64,000 bases of DNA from Telmatactis stephensoni (lineage: Eukaryota; Cnidaria; Anthozoa; Actiniaria; Isophelliidae). Position numbers and translations under genes: made by a program. The stretch covers positions 186,001 through 250,000 of the forward strand of contig JALIZF010001578.1 of assembly GCA_029948255.1 (NCBI GenBank), read 5' to 3'. Within the stretch, counting starts at the first letter, position 1; the number at the start of each line of letters is the position of its first letter. The notes under the pieces were generated by a model. The model did no database searches. It worked only from the letters and a program-made list of their open reading frames with translations, and was not told the DNA's origin. Shown piece by piece: positions 31,931 to 44,100 of this stretch.

Positions 31931-34131
31931 GCGATCTGACAAGTAGTTGTCGATATTTGGCAGGCAACTCTCGCCTTTTCTCGCCTGGCGTCCAGGCCAC
32001 TACGTGTCTTTAACACAGGAGGCCCAAAGCGAAAAAGCGAACAGTTGCCTGCGGAGGAGGCTAAATAAGGGATACTTTTCTTTCCATACAGAAAGAAGAA
32101 GCCTTGTCTCATCGTTGCGCCAACGTACCCCATCGCTTGATGGAGCAGATTCCGCGCCATCCGGCACAGCACATGGAATGCTGCTGGAAGTTGGTCCACC
32201 GAAATTCTGATTAGGATTACTCATTAGAACATCGCTTGTGTTCTGCCATTGATATTGCTGGTATTGCCAAGGGTTGTGGGTCGTAGGACCGGAAGATGGC
32301 CAGTAGATTGTTGGAAATTGCCCTTGTGTTGGATGCTGTGCTCCTGGCATCTGACTTTGATACGATCTGTACAACAAAATAGCCAGTGAGTCGCCAAGGA
32401 AAATCCAATATGATTGTGGTTATAATCAATGGGATTCAATCTATAAAGATAGATTTTTAGGCTAGCACTTACGATTGTTGCTGATTTCTTGAAGAACTTT
32501 GATCCATATTAAAGTTGACCTGAGCTCCAAAGGTCATGAAAGCAAGCAGAGAAAGGTGAATTGTTTAAGGTTTGTTAGATTTGTTAGCTGTCAACAAATT
32601 TCCGGGATTATATTTCTTTGGACACTGATTGGTTAGAATGTTTGCATTGCTATTTCCAAACCTCGTAATAGTTGACTTGGAAAACGCAGCCCAACACCTT
32701 CAAACTGGTCACTTAATCCCCCGTATCCAATGCCAACAGAGGATATAACAATAGTGTAAACGCATGTTGACCCTAAGTGACTCCGAAACATCCTAGTGTG
32801 AACACACGGATTATGCTCTCTGTGAGTCTCTATTTAAAGGAAAACCAGGTGGACGAAATAAGAAGTACAACACAAGAGAGGAAGCTGAGCAAGCTCTTAA
32901 GTCTATTCTCGAAAAAATTCAATCGGGTAAAGATAATAATCCAAATAATTTAGATCAACCAGATCAGCCTGCTCAAGCCGAAAGTACAAGAATTGAGCAA
33001 TCGACTATTTACCAAGACGCTCAAGAAACGCAAGAAGACTATTACGAAGAATTAAAAGAATTGAAGGATAATCAGACTGAGCCAAACAACCGATTTGATG
33101 AATCGATAACCAATATACTAATCAGCCAGAATGATCTTAACAGCGAGCTTGCTAATATCGAAGAAAGATTCAAGAATTAAATCCTCGAACTAAAGATACA
33201 CCTCGATCAAAGACTCGTCGATGAAAAAGACGAGATCCTGTCAAAGTATGAAAAGATAGTTCAGGACCAAAATAAAAGAATAAGTAAACTTGAAAATCGA
33301 GTCAAATCTGCAGAATATAAAATTTCAGAATTAACTACACAAATAGACAATTTACAAAATCAAGATTTAAGCTCATCTTCCGACAGCGAAAGCCAAGGAA
33401 GTGAACATAACTCGCAAGTGCAAGAAGAGTACACCATATCAACGCAAAACCGTTTTGAGGAACTTGCTATCGACAATGAAAACGACCATCAGGATAGGGA
33501 TAAGAGAGAATCTGAAATAGGGACAGAGAACAAAGATGCGGAGCCTGTTATACTAATATTATCCGACTCAATGATGAAAGGAATATTGGAGAAGAAACTA
33601 GCGCCCGAACACATCATTAGGAAAGAATATATCAGAGGAGGCACTCAAGAAATGATTGAATTTATAACGAATCTGGAAGATCAAACTATGTTTAACAAGG
33701 TAGTAATTCATACTGGAACAAACGATATATACAAACTATCAATTGATGATATAAACAAACATATTCAAGAGATCACCTCATTATGCAGATCTAAATGGTC
33801 ACAAGCCTCGATTATCCTCTCTGGGATTATCTACCACAAAGAAGATTATACTAAGAATGACATACTAGATGCAGTTAACAAATTAACAAAGAATATATGC
33901 GAACAGAACAACAATGTAAGCTTTATGAATAATGATCGTGTGGTGACACTGCAAGACGGAGAGATAGACGAACGAGTATATTTTGATAATTTGCATTTAA
34001 ATTATCGAACTGGAATAAGAAAACTGGCTGCAAATCTCAAAAGACATCTAGGAATCAAGAGCAGAAACACACAAGGAGACAGAAGTAGACCTCAACCCCA
34101 CCAGATGAACAGCTATAGACCAACTTATCGC

Positions 34132-34390
34132 TCTGGGCGGCTAACAAGACCAATGCATTTCAATCAGACGTCTAGGAGGTTCCCAGGACCGATACAATTC
34201 AATCAGGCGAGTGGAAGGTTACCAGGACCGATGCAATTCAACCAGACATCAGGAAGACTACCAGGACCGATGCAATTCAACCAGACATCAGGAAGACTAC
34301 CAGGACCGATGCATTTCAATCAGACGCCTGAGAGGCTACCAGGTCCGATGCAATTCAACCAAACTGGCCCGAGACTGCCAGGGCCGCAGA
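34132..34390 (+). repeat. 39-bp tandem coding repeats in LINE ORF1
   Basis: About seven units encoding SGRLPGPMQFNQT with small changes, Pro- and Gln-rich. Two neighbouring central units are identical. Confidence 0.85.
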
Positions 34391-34674
34391 GAAATGATCA
34401 ACACAACTATCGTGAAGGAGTGATTTATTCAACATTGACGGACGCTTTACAGCCATTAATGATGTGCTTAAGTAGCAATTCATAACAATATTTACTTACA
34501 TTTATATTTATACATATATTTAACTAATTGAATTTCCAGTGATTTGTTGAAGTTACTCATTATCAAACTAGTTGAGAATTTGCTTACCGGAGAGACAAAA
34601 TTGAGGTATTACTAAATTGTGTTTTACCGTCTCTAATTGGAGTATTATACAATCCCTTTCTACTGATCTCTACC

Positions 34675-37600
34675 ATGCCTACATGTTTAAACTTGGGTTT
34701 TTGGAATATTCATGGACTTAAGCATAAAGAATTAGGAAATAACTTAAGCTTACAAAGTCAAAATGTCATTGAAAAACATGATATCTATGGTCTGTTAGAA
34801 ACTCACTCAGGACCAGAAAGTGATTTGAATATTGTGTCTTTTAAACGTTATTCTAAACATAGAATAAGATCGGGTAACAAAGCCCATGGTGGCATATCAG
34901 TATATGTTAAAAGAAAAATTGCTAAAGGAGTATCCCTAGTTAATAGAAATAAAGAGAACGCACTTTGGTGCAAACTAGACAAGAAATTTTTCAACATAAG
35001 AAAAAGATACTTATTTAGGAACTATATACTTTAGCCCACAAATATATGAGAAATCAAAAACGAAGATAACATATCTCAGAAGATGATAATGCTGACTTAT
35101 CAAGAAAAGGTGACGTGATTATACAAGAGGATTTTAATGCACGAACCAGTTCGTTGCAAGAATTTATGTTCTAAGACAATAACCATGCATATCTAGAATC
35201 ATTACCAGAAAATTATTTACCTGACATTCAAAACAAAAGACAATCACAAGACACAGTTACACCGGAATTCTAGAGGCAAGTCGTTGATAGAATTATGTAC
35301 TGAAAACAATATGAGAATCTTAAATGGGCGAACATTGGTGACTGGTCTGGCAAAAAAGACATGCCATCAGTATAACGGTAGTAGCCTGGTAGACTGTGAT
35401 AGACCACCAGGAAATTTTTGAAAAAATATTCAATAACTAAAAGTTCATCACCTCATGCCTCATTTATCAGATCATTGCCAATTATCATACAGTACAAATG
35501 TAAATCAAAATCTTATAGACATAAATCCATTGGAGGATCAAGACTGCATCGAGGGAATTCATAAAAAATTGATCGCTAACGAAGAAGCCAAATCGAATAT
35601 CCCAGTTTTATTGTCGAATGAGTACGCAGAAAAATTAGATAGACTGTTTGATGAAACTGAGGTCAAAACAAAGCTGTCAGTTAACTCTCTCGTTTGAGCA
35701 TAAAAGCAGGTTTTAAATACTCTAAAGAAACAAATTTTGAACCTAACAATAACCCGTGGTTTGACCACGAGTTTAAATCGGAAAAACGAAACCTCATTCA
35801 AATGGGTAAAAAAGTCTGTAAGGACCCACAAAACAAAGGAAGGAGCAAGTGCCTAAAGACGAGAAAGAGAAAATTCAAAAACTATGCAAATATAAGAAGA
35901 AAACGCACTTTGAATCAAAAATTAAAGAAATGGATTTTAAGAATCCTAAAGATACTTGGAGGCAAGTGAAAAAACTTTTTAGTTTCAAAGATCAGAAATC
36001 TTTGGCCTCAAAAGTAGAAATGAAAGAGTTCTATAAGCTATTTAAGAATCAAAACTCAAAAGTAAATCAAAACATAGATAGTCCGCAAACAATAGATCAA
36101 TTCATAACTATGAATGACAACCAAGATCCACACCTTAAGGTAGCTCACTATAGTTTAGCGCATGCACGCGCTCAAGATCATGAGCATGCGCAACACTGGA
36201 ACTTGCAGAATTTTTATTTTGGTGACGTCATGTCGTGCGGTCGATCTTTTGGAGCAAACATCTCCAAAACTAAACGGTAAAATCCCTTCATAATTTGTCA
36301 ACTTTATTCGAATATAAAGCTACAGTAATATGAAAAAAATTGGCACTACAGAATTCTTTTTATTTTAGATTCTGTAGTGCAGAATTTTTTCGTTCTTTGC
36401 CATATGAAAGGTAAAGATATGGACTTTCTTTAAAATGAGTTTTAAAATAATTCACCGTGGAAAACGTGCATTTTTATTTATTTATTGGAAAAATGACCTC
36501 AGTTAAAGCTGACGTGACGTTGCTATAGCAACCTTTCGGGTAACGAGTTTCATATCAAACGGTTCCCCGATTCATGGACTATCATATGGTTGACTGAAGG
36601 GTGTCAAAATATATATCTGTAGCACCTATTATATGCTTTCTACTAATGGTATAAATATCTTTAAAACTATAGTGAGCTACCTTAACTCAGAAATATCTTT
36701 TGGTGAAATCTCCGATGCTATTCAGCGGCTGAAAAAATGGTAAATCTCCTGGTAAAGACAATATTTTGAATGAGTTACTTAAATGTGGTGAAGAGATTCT
36801 AATATCTCCACTAAAACGACTTTTCAATATAGTGTTTAAATCGAATCATTTCCCTGAAGAATGGAGTTATGGTTTTATTCTACCAAGTCTTGCGGAAAAT
36901 CCGAAAATACGAGCATAACTTTGTTATCATGTCTCGGGAAATGGTTTACACAAATTCTTAACAAAAGACTTGAATATTATTTAGAAACTAATGAGATATT
37001 ACCCAGTGAACTATGTGGCTTTAGAACTAAACACAGTACAATTGACAATATTCTAATTCTTAAAACATTGGTAGATAAATACGTGAAAAGCAAAAGCAAA
37101 AACAAAAAATTATCTGTTTACGTGTTTTGTGGATTTTAAAAAGGCATTTGACTCGATTCCGAGAGATAAGCTACAAAAAAGTTTAAATCCATTTTAGATA
37201 TAACTTTTATGCTGTGCTCACCTTCTTGTATTCCAATGACAAATCAGCAGTGAAAATTGATGAAACTGTTACGAAAAGCTTCAAATGTTACAAAGGAGTT
37301 AAGCAAGGGTGTATGTTATCTCCCACACTATTTAATATATTCTTACACGATTTATTAGAAGTTATCAATGATGATGCGTCGAACCTAATAGTGGTAACTA
37401 ACTATAGAATAAAAGGTCTTTTGTATGCAGATGATTTAGTTTTGATCTCACAAACGAAGTCGAGTCTTCAACATCTATTGAACAAACTACAATATTTTTG
37501 TGATGTGTCAAAAATATGTACTAATTTGGACAAAACTAAAATTATGGTTTTTAACAACAGTGGCAAAAGAATGAATAATTTTGAATTCTATCTTTAAAAA

Positions 37601-38700
37601 ACTAAACTTGAGAATGTGAAAAGCCATAAATATCTAGAATTAAACTATAATACTTTTGGAACTTTTAATAATGTAAGAGAAGAATTAAAGAAGATTGCGT
37701 TAAAAGCACTATTTAAACTTAGAAAAGATCTTGGAAGTCACTTTAGAACAGATATTCCTCTAACTATAAAACTAAATAACTCTCTAATTAAACCTATTCT
37801 GTTATATGGAAGTGAGGTTTGGTGTGTTGATATCAAAGAAAACATAAACAACGATCCTGCAGAAGCAGTACATATAAAGTTTTTTAAAATGTTACTAGGA
37901 GTAAACAAACGGGCTTCAAACAATGCATGCAGATCAGAACTAGGTTTATTCCCTGTAAGAGTAAGTGCGAGATTAAGAGCTATAAAGTTTTGGATTAATT
38001 TTGTCACCTCTGATCAAACAAAATTATTGTACTTGACTATTCAAGACTGTGGTGTTGACAACATTCGATCTATTCAACATTCATATAATTGGACTGGAAA
38101 AGTTAAATCAATTCTAAACAAATTAGGCTATAGCTTTGTAAAAAAAATTGACGAAACGAGAGGAAAAATACCAACAAGACAAATAAATTAGAGACTGGAG
38201 GACATTAAAATACAAATCTGGTTAGGGGAAATTCATGATGATACAGGTAGGAAAGATACCCAAAAAAAACAAATTCAGAACTTATAGAACGTTTAAAGAA
38301 ACCTACCAACAGGAAAGTTACCTTAAAGAGGTCAGCAATATCAAAGATAGAATAGCACTTACTAAACTTAGGATTAGTAATTAATTAAATTAGGATTAGT
38401 AGTTAATTAAAGATTCCCTTTTATTGGTTATTAGTAATCATTGTTTAGAAATTGAAAGGGGGAGATATTCACGCTCATAGGTTAAACCAGAAGAAAGAAT
38501 ATGTCCTGTCTGTAAATATGAAAGTGAAGATGAGAAACATTTTCATTTGAGAGGATTTGTACTATTACGAAGAAAAAAGTTGAATTTCTTAGTGAAGACG
38601 AAAAATGTCATTGTATAATTAATCCACGTAAATTAATACAAAAATTCACAACAAAATATATTTATGATTGTTTTCAAATTAGAAAAACGGTAGTATAAAA
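34675..38700 (+). pseudogene. LINE ORF2: APE endonuclease, reverse transcriptase, zinc knuckle
   Basis: Starts MPTCLNLGFWNIHGL, with endonuclease motifs LGFWNIHGL (the Asn block) and DIYGLLETHSG (the metal Glu), then degenerates through frameshifts near 35030-35450 (PHLSDHCQLSY, the SDH block, is at about 35455). The RT region resumes at about 36715 (SDAIQRLKKW, KSPGKDNILNELLK) and includes LCGFRTKHSTIDNI, GVKQGCMLSPTLFNIFLHDL and the active site LLYADDLVLIS. The thumb and C-terminus (NNSLIKPILLYGSEVWCVD) end with a cysteine knuckle (RICPVCKYESEDEKHFHL) near 38500. A TTAA MITE interrupts the linker before the RT. There are several frameshifts and stops, so it is inactive. Confidence 0.85.
36139..36681. 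mobile_element. TTAA-flanked MITE (piggyBac-like ends) in LINE ORF2
   Basis: Inverted ends GGTAGCTCACTATAGTTT are flanked by TTAA on both sides (36135-36138 and 36682-36685). Removing the element and one TTAA rejoins LINE sequence. A second hairpin lies inside at about 36330-36396 (GCACTACAGAATT against ATTCTGTAGTGC). Non-coding. TTAA duplication is shared by piggyBac and Kolobok elements; the end sequence alone does not decide between them. Confidence 0.8.
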
Positions 38701-38818
38701 TAACATCATGTACTCAAAGTAAATATGAGATATGTAATCTGAAAACATAAATGTCATAATTTTTTAGTGTAAAACTCCAAGGTAAATAGTGTTTACAGTG
38801 AGACAATAAAATATCATG

Positions 38819-38853
38819 TGTCTTGTGTCTTGTGTCTTGTGTCTTGTGTCTTG
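38819..38853 (+). repeat. TGTCTTG tandem 3' tail of the LINE
   Basis: Five perfect 7-base units directly after the A-rich end, at the position where CR1/L2-like LINEs carry short 3' repeats used for priming. Confidence 0.8.
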
Positions 38854-39706
38854 AATTCGTTTATTAGCATATATCTGATTTACTTGTAAGGGTAAAAAGA
38901 GCTAATAATGTCTGTCTGTCTGTCTATATCCTTTTAAAAATGCAAACAACCATGTATTTCTGTAAACTTAATAGCCTAAAAAATTGCAGAGTGCACAAAT
39001 AATCAAGGTGGTGTAAGTTGGTTTTCAATTGAAAGTATGTCTAGATACATATAGGCATGTGATAAAATAATACACAAAATTGTACCAAACAAAAGCCTGT
39101 TTTGCAGATGTCCACTGCACTCTCACTGGTAGAAGTTAGATCTACAAACATTTAAGTTGAGTACACATAGTTGCACAATCTCTACTGATAATGGTCATCT
39201 TACACTTCTAAATTGTATTGTATATGTTTAGAGTATATGTTTAGAGTCTAATTTGTGTATTATCTGTAACTTTTGCATGAGTTACTCTCCATTTAAATCA
39301 ATAAATCACCATTCAATAATTGCTTGACATTAGTCAATCTGTGCACTAGCCCATATTACCTAACAATAACCTTTCTCTTTATATTTACAAAAAAATGGTG
39401 ATTAGCTTTGAACTGTTTAAGAGCTTACTCAACAACTGAAATATTAAGTGGAGAACAAAAGTTTGCCATACTACTTAACTAGCATTTTCTTTTTTAATTC
39501 AGTGGCAATAGCTAAACAAACATGCCTTGATGCCATTTTTCTATTAAGAACTCTTTTCAGCAGCTTATTTTGACTGTTTGTATCACAATCTCTAAGCATT
39601 CACTTTCTGTTTTGAAGAGTTAATTGTTGGAGAATAAGGTGGAAAAATGATACTAGGAATTTTATTTCCTATAGGTCTAACATGCATATCCTATCAATGC
39701 TTAGTT
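38854..39706. other. No recognised feature
   Basis: AT-rich sequence between the LINE tail and the next element. A short TGTC run is present at about 38910-38925. Confidence 0.5.
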
Positions 39707-40086
39707 TTAAGTGTCATTGTCAGAACATCCCGGGCAGATCCAAAAGATCGGGGTCGTCCGATTTACTCTGTTCTTTGACCACTAGTAGACTATCCGATAG
39801 GGTGAAGAACCGTGCCATTAAAAGTTTCTTAGGCCTTTTATCTTCCGAGATTGACCACCCCCCTCTGTTTTGGACTCCTGAAGGACTTTGAGACCACTAA
39901 ATTTTACGGTCACATTAGGGACCTCAGCAACGAATAATGACTTGTCATGAGCAACTTTCACATTTTGTGAGGGAAATTTAGTCTGTAAATGAGCTATTCT
40001 GAGGAGATGAGTCAATTTTGAAAAGTTGCAAATATTTGAGCGGCTTTGGAAATTTGCATACGAAACTTATCTACCTGCAGATCGTA

Positions 40087-41160
40087 AAATTTGTCATTTT
40101 TAAAGACCATTTTCTCAAAAGTGCGGCAGTTATTTTCCAAATAAATGACAGATTATTAAAGCAGTATACTTGATTATAATGAAACCGTAGAGTTAAAATT
40201 GGGATCTATAATACTTCGGGCGTGATTTCCTTCCAAATTTGACAAACATCGCTGTTGCAAAGGCGTTGTCGCGTCTAATATTCACTTCCGGTCAACCCAT
40301 AAATTCTTCTTTCTGCAGCACTAAATGCCGTCAATTCTCCCACAATACGTTTTGAAACCTGAATTAAGTTCAAACTTAATTGTTTGAAACAATAAAATAT
40401 TTATTTGACTTAATATTTATTCCATCACACAAAATATACCTTCGGATTTTTGCTCTGAAAAATAGTTCATCCCGGCGTTGTGGATTTCCACACAATTAAT
40501 AATAGTATGTAAATCGTCACGTTTACCTTGAATAGCAGAGAAAGACACAAGTAGAAAGAGATTAAAAGCTATTAAATTTGTGATATAATGCTTCAGTGAA
40601 ATATTCGATCTTCAAGTGTATTTTCTACTTTTGTCGAAACTAATTTGCATAAGAAACTGTCACACAACGAGGTCAACTAATTCGAATCCCGCAAGCGCAT
40701 TTTTTAGTTGAATTATTACTTTGCAAACTAAAATTAAATTTTTTCATACAATAAACTAAACCAGAAGCCCGGGATTGCGAGGAATAAACATCAAATGCAA
40801 AGGAAAAATAAGTATTCATTAATGTTCCTTTCATCAGTTTTATCCCACTGACATTTCATGCATTTTTGTTTTTTGTTTTTTTTGGTTTGTTTTGTTTTGT
40901 TTTGCTTTGTATTTTTTTCCGCAGGGTTCGAGAAAAAATGGAATACAATTTATATCAATTTCAATACAGAAAAGGCTAGACAAATAGGGAACTCACACAG
41001 GTTCCGGTTTACAGATAAGAAAGTAGTTACAGTTTATTTGAATTTATATTGAGATTGACCTTTTTAAATCTTGTCCAAACACTAGTCTTGAATGCTCGGC
41101 AGTTTTTCACGTACGTAACGAAGGTCGAGCTTGATCATGAAGTCAAATCCCTTTTAATTT
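40087..41160. other. 3' region of the TTAA element
   Basis: Non-coding sequence between the left inverted repeat and the gene's stop codon. It contains CTCAAAAGTGCGGCAG (about 40112), which recurs at 59047 near the opposite (5') side of copy 2, so this block belongs to the fuller terminal repeat. Confidence 0.6.
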
Positions 41161-41174
41161 GCATCTGATGTCCC

Positions 41175-44100
41175 TTAGACAATTTCCGCTTGCATACAGG
41201 GACAACCTTGTATATATTCTTCAATTGGTTCAATGTAAGTTTTTTTTCTCTTTTCACTTCCTGCTTCAATTTCAATGGTCAGACTTTCACAAATACTTCT
41301 AAGGTCTGCAATTCGAAGGTTGTTCAGTTTTCCATCTTTCAATAGCTGGCAAATATTCCTTTCTCCAACTAAAACTTGATGATCAGGGCTCTCCATGTCT
41401 TGAACAACAACGTCGCGAAGAGCATAAAAGGATTCCTTGGCTTGCACTGCCTCGATGTCTTCCTCTGTTAGTTCTTCTTCAGTCGCACATTCATCTGACT
41501 TCACTTGTTGTTTCCGTTGCTTCGCCGATAAACGCGAGAAGAAACTTTTAATTTGATCGGCAGTTCTCCACTCTTCTGGCTTAAACATTGCCTTCCCATG
41601 TTCATCTTTCGCTCTTTTCATTTCTCTTGATAACTGGGCAGGATCTGCCTTTTGCCCAGTCACAGCACCAACGTCAAATTGTTCCACAAGAACTTTTCTG
41701 GCCTTTTCTCCCATTCTGGTCCACGTTCTGCTTGTCTTTAACGCCCATCCGATCTTTGGTTCGTTATCAGAGGGTGTCGTATCTGAATGTTGTTTTTCTA
41801 AATTGGACTCTTCGACGACGTTTGGGGTTGTGGTGGTATATTTAACACCAGTAACTTTCTCGGCCCATGTTTTCCTTACTGAATCATACATGGATTCTCT
41901 CTCAGTTTTGCGTGCGCACATGTTTATCGGTATCCATATGAGCCTCTGCCTCAGCCTTTGTCTTGAAAGTGAGGACGCACTCAGTCTCGCTACAAGAGTA
42001 GATGTCGTGCTTTGACGTTTGGTCTTGGGCTTTACCTGCAATAACACCAAGATCTTGCTTTCGGGGACCAAAGTCCTGTATTAACTCCAAGCCTGTTTCC
42101 TGTTGTAGTTCGATCTGAAGTTCTGTATACTTAATAAGGCGTCCGGGTCCGATTTGAAAGCTTCGCCATGCTCTGATACCATCTTCTTCAAAGGAAAAGT
42201 TATTTAAGAGGCTAATGCCTGGTATTTTGTTGTCTTTTCCATTATCTCTCAAGGGATTTACTTTGACGACGGCAGTCCGACATCCTTTAGTACCACCATG
42301 GGATTCAAGGGCTTCTTTCATATCTTCTGCTGTCTTGATGTCGTGCTTTTCGTTGACATATCTTCTCATGTGACCTTTCATTGGAGCTATTTTTCGATCG
42401 CAAATGTCTTTTCCGGCTTGGGGGTCAGAAAAGTCATATCTCAGTGGAAGGATACCAGTTCTCTTGGCAATGTAAGGCAAGCTGAGTAGAAGAGCACCAT
42501 TATGATAACAGCCTGCATTGTCTGAACGAATGTAGGCTTTTTTGATTGTAGGATAATCTTGTTGGACGACATGCAAAAGGTTTTCGACGATTGATACAAC
42601 AGCAAAAGCATCTTGGCCACACGAGTCAAACAAGTGCACATAACATTCCACTTGAAACACTCCGTCCTTCTTAGTTATCACGGCAGAAACATGCCAACTT
42701 TTCCCCCTTTTTCCATAGAAATCACTCATACGCTCTCAGTAATGTTGAGGAAGGTACTTCATGGCCCAATCCATCACTATGAGACATGCGTCGTCTTTGA
42801 GATCATTGAGCGCCTGATGTTTAGCCTCATCTTGGTTTATCAGGAGTAGTAGGCGTGATTTCCAAGCACTGATGGCGCGAATATATTCAGCAACTTCAAA
42901 CTTTATAATCTCCCGCTGCTCTTCTGTAATATTTACGAGTTCAGCTTTTAGAGAGATTTCTTGAAGGACTCTTCTTAAAGACTCACAGCTTTCACACAGG
43001 ACATCATGCTTGTGCTGGCATTCACGCTTGAAAGCCTTATCTTTAGGATCACTAAGAGCGTAGACTATGCAATGGTCTTTGCAGTGTTCGTTGATGCCAA
43101 TGTGCGCCTTAAAACCAGCTTTTAGATACCTTTTCCCTTCTCTCAGTTTGTTTTGTGCATCTTTTCCCCATTGTTCACCGGCGCCATTATCTACCAACGA
43201 GTCTATGATTTTCATCATGTTATCAAATGCCTCTGTTCCTTCTGCAGTTAGATTATCTAGTCCTTGTAGGGATGTCTGCATAGATGCGGAGCAAACCTCG
43301 AGCATTCTCCACAGCGATCGATCACTTGCAGGCTGAAATTCTTGCTGCTCGCAGTAGTCTTTATACTGTGTAATAATTCTTGATGGTATCAGTGTCCTAA
43401 TAACTGCCGGGATAATGATCTTTTCACCAGAATCAAGCTTCATGGTTTTAGTTCCAAAGGCTACATCCTGAGTGAATTCAGGGCGGGAGAGAAACTCTAT
43501 AAAGTGGTCTACCTTTGCTTGAGGAATTCTTTGATGAAATTGAGGATGGGCAGGCACTGGCTGACCTTTTCCTGCCTGGGTAGCATGTAAACGGGCTTGA
43601 TCAATATGCCATTTGGAGAGACCAGGTATCATTTGCTGCAGCTCAGATTTACTGAAATCATTTGCAAAGAGGGACAATATCTGTCGTTTTGTTTGCCAAG
43701 ATTCTGCTTGTATGTACGATTTGACGAGAGCATCCACTAGATTTTCATTACCATCAAAATGAGGCCTAATAGAACCACCTGCCTCCAATCCAGGTACTAG
43801 TAGACCTCCTTGTTTTATGGATTCCCATAAATGTTCCTCTTGACCAGGGCTGATAACAGAAAATGCACTTGTTACAATTTCCTTTGCTTTTCGCGAGTAA
43901 TACTTCTGTTGCGTAACTGATATGTCATCCCACGAAGTGTTGAGCGTTGACAGTACTGGGCTGATACAACCATCACTTAATTTGTGGATCGCTTCGTTTA
44001 GTGTCGTTCTCTTTTGTTGCTGGAGCTCAATTTCATCAACCCAGATACTTACTTCCTGTTCAGGAAGACTGCTACTCTGTGATGACTGTGAAGAGGTTGT

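Larger units (their letters stand above)
30673..32063. mobile_element. MULE-like element with 9-bp duplication and compound inverted repeats
   Basis: Ends TAGCCTCCTCCGCAGGCAAC in inverted orientation, with AATAAGGGA duplicated outside (30664-30672 and 32064-32072). Each terminal repeat (about 115 bp) is itself bounded by GCAGGCAAC and GTTGCCTGC followed by CAAATATCGA, so each end can fold alone. A 9-bp duplication with long inverted ends fits Mutator-like elements. No transposase is recognised inside, so it is non-autonomous. A perfect 32-bp hairpin lies within. Confidence 0.75.
30012..32537 (-). pseudogene. Harbinger Myb/SANT-like DNA-binding protein, split by an insertion
   Basis: Exon 1 (32473-32537) encodes MTFGAQVNFNMDQSSSRNQQ and ends at donor GTAAGTGC. 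The intron is 32367-32472. Exon 2 starts at 32366 (phase 2: SYQSQMPGAQHP) and enters a Myb/SANT-like trihelix (VRWRNDETRLLLSVWKEKYP) where a MULE-like element interrupts it (30673-32063). Past the element the frame resumes precisely: LLKNKRNTSKIWSEIAKDL, CKRRVKNLENEYKSVVD, then a Ser-rich linker, the nuclear signal RKRKRK and a charged C-terminal helix (EKEQAFQMKLAEMELKRDKE). Such proteins bind the inverted repeats and escort the Harbinger transposase. Without the insertion it would look intact. Confidence 0.85.
27027..32809 (+). mobile_element. PIF/Harbinger element inserted in LINE ORF1
   Basis: The ends are inverted repeats: GAGTGTGTTCACACTGG at the left, and CCGTGTGTTCACACTAGG as the reverse complement at the right, with a second shared block AGTCACTTAG inside. 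ATT is duplicated at 27024-27026 and 32810-32812; removing the element and one ATT restores the LINE ORF1 frame exactly. It carries a + strand DDE transposase and a - strand Myb/SANT-like gene, the usual two-gene set of this superfamily. It is itself interrupted by a Tc1-like derivative (28660-29640) and a MULE-like element (30673-32063). Confidence 0.9.
26954..34485 (+). pseudogene. LINE ORF1: hybrid-binding-like N-terminus, coiled coil, SGNH esterase
   Basis: Split by the Harbinger element: the ATG at 26954 and 24 codons (ending GIVEDD) lie left, and the frame resumes at 32813 as YALCESLFKGKPGG. Joined through one copy of ATT, the N-terminus reads like the RNase-H1/viroplasmin hybrid-binding domain (KFYVWW, GIV, CESLFKGKPGG, YNTREEAEQAL). 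A Glu- and Lys-rich coiled coil follows (to about 33360), with one in-frame TAA at about 33178 where GAA is expected. Then comes an SGNH hydrolase: ILILSDSMMKGI (Ser block), VVIHTGTNDI (Gly-Asn block) and DNLHLN (Asp-His). Seven 13-residue repeats of SGRLPGPMQFNQT type (34132-34390) precede the stop. Esterase domains are known in CR1-type ORF1 proteins, where they are thought to help RNP or membrane association. Confidence 0.75.
26870..38853 (+). mobile_element. APE-type LINE, near full length, with nested insertions
   Basis: ORF1 (from 26954) and ORF2 (from 34675) on the + strand, followed by an AATAAA at about 38805 and a short tandem 3' tail of five TGTCTTG units (38819-38853), as in CR1/L2-like LINEs. 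Interrupted by a Harbinger element (27027-32809) in ORF1 and a TTAA MITE (36139-36681) in ORF2. The exact 5' end is uncertain. The clade needs a phylogeny. Confidence 0.75.
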
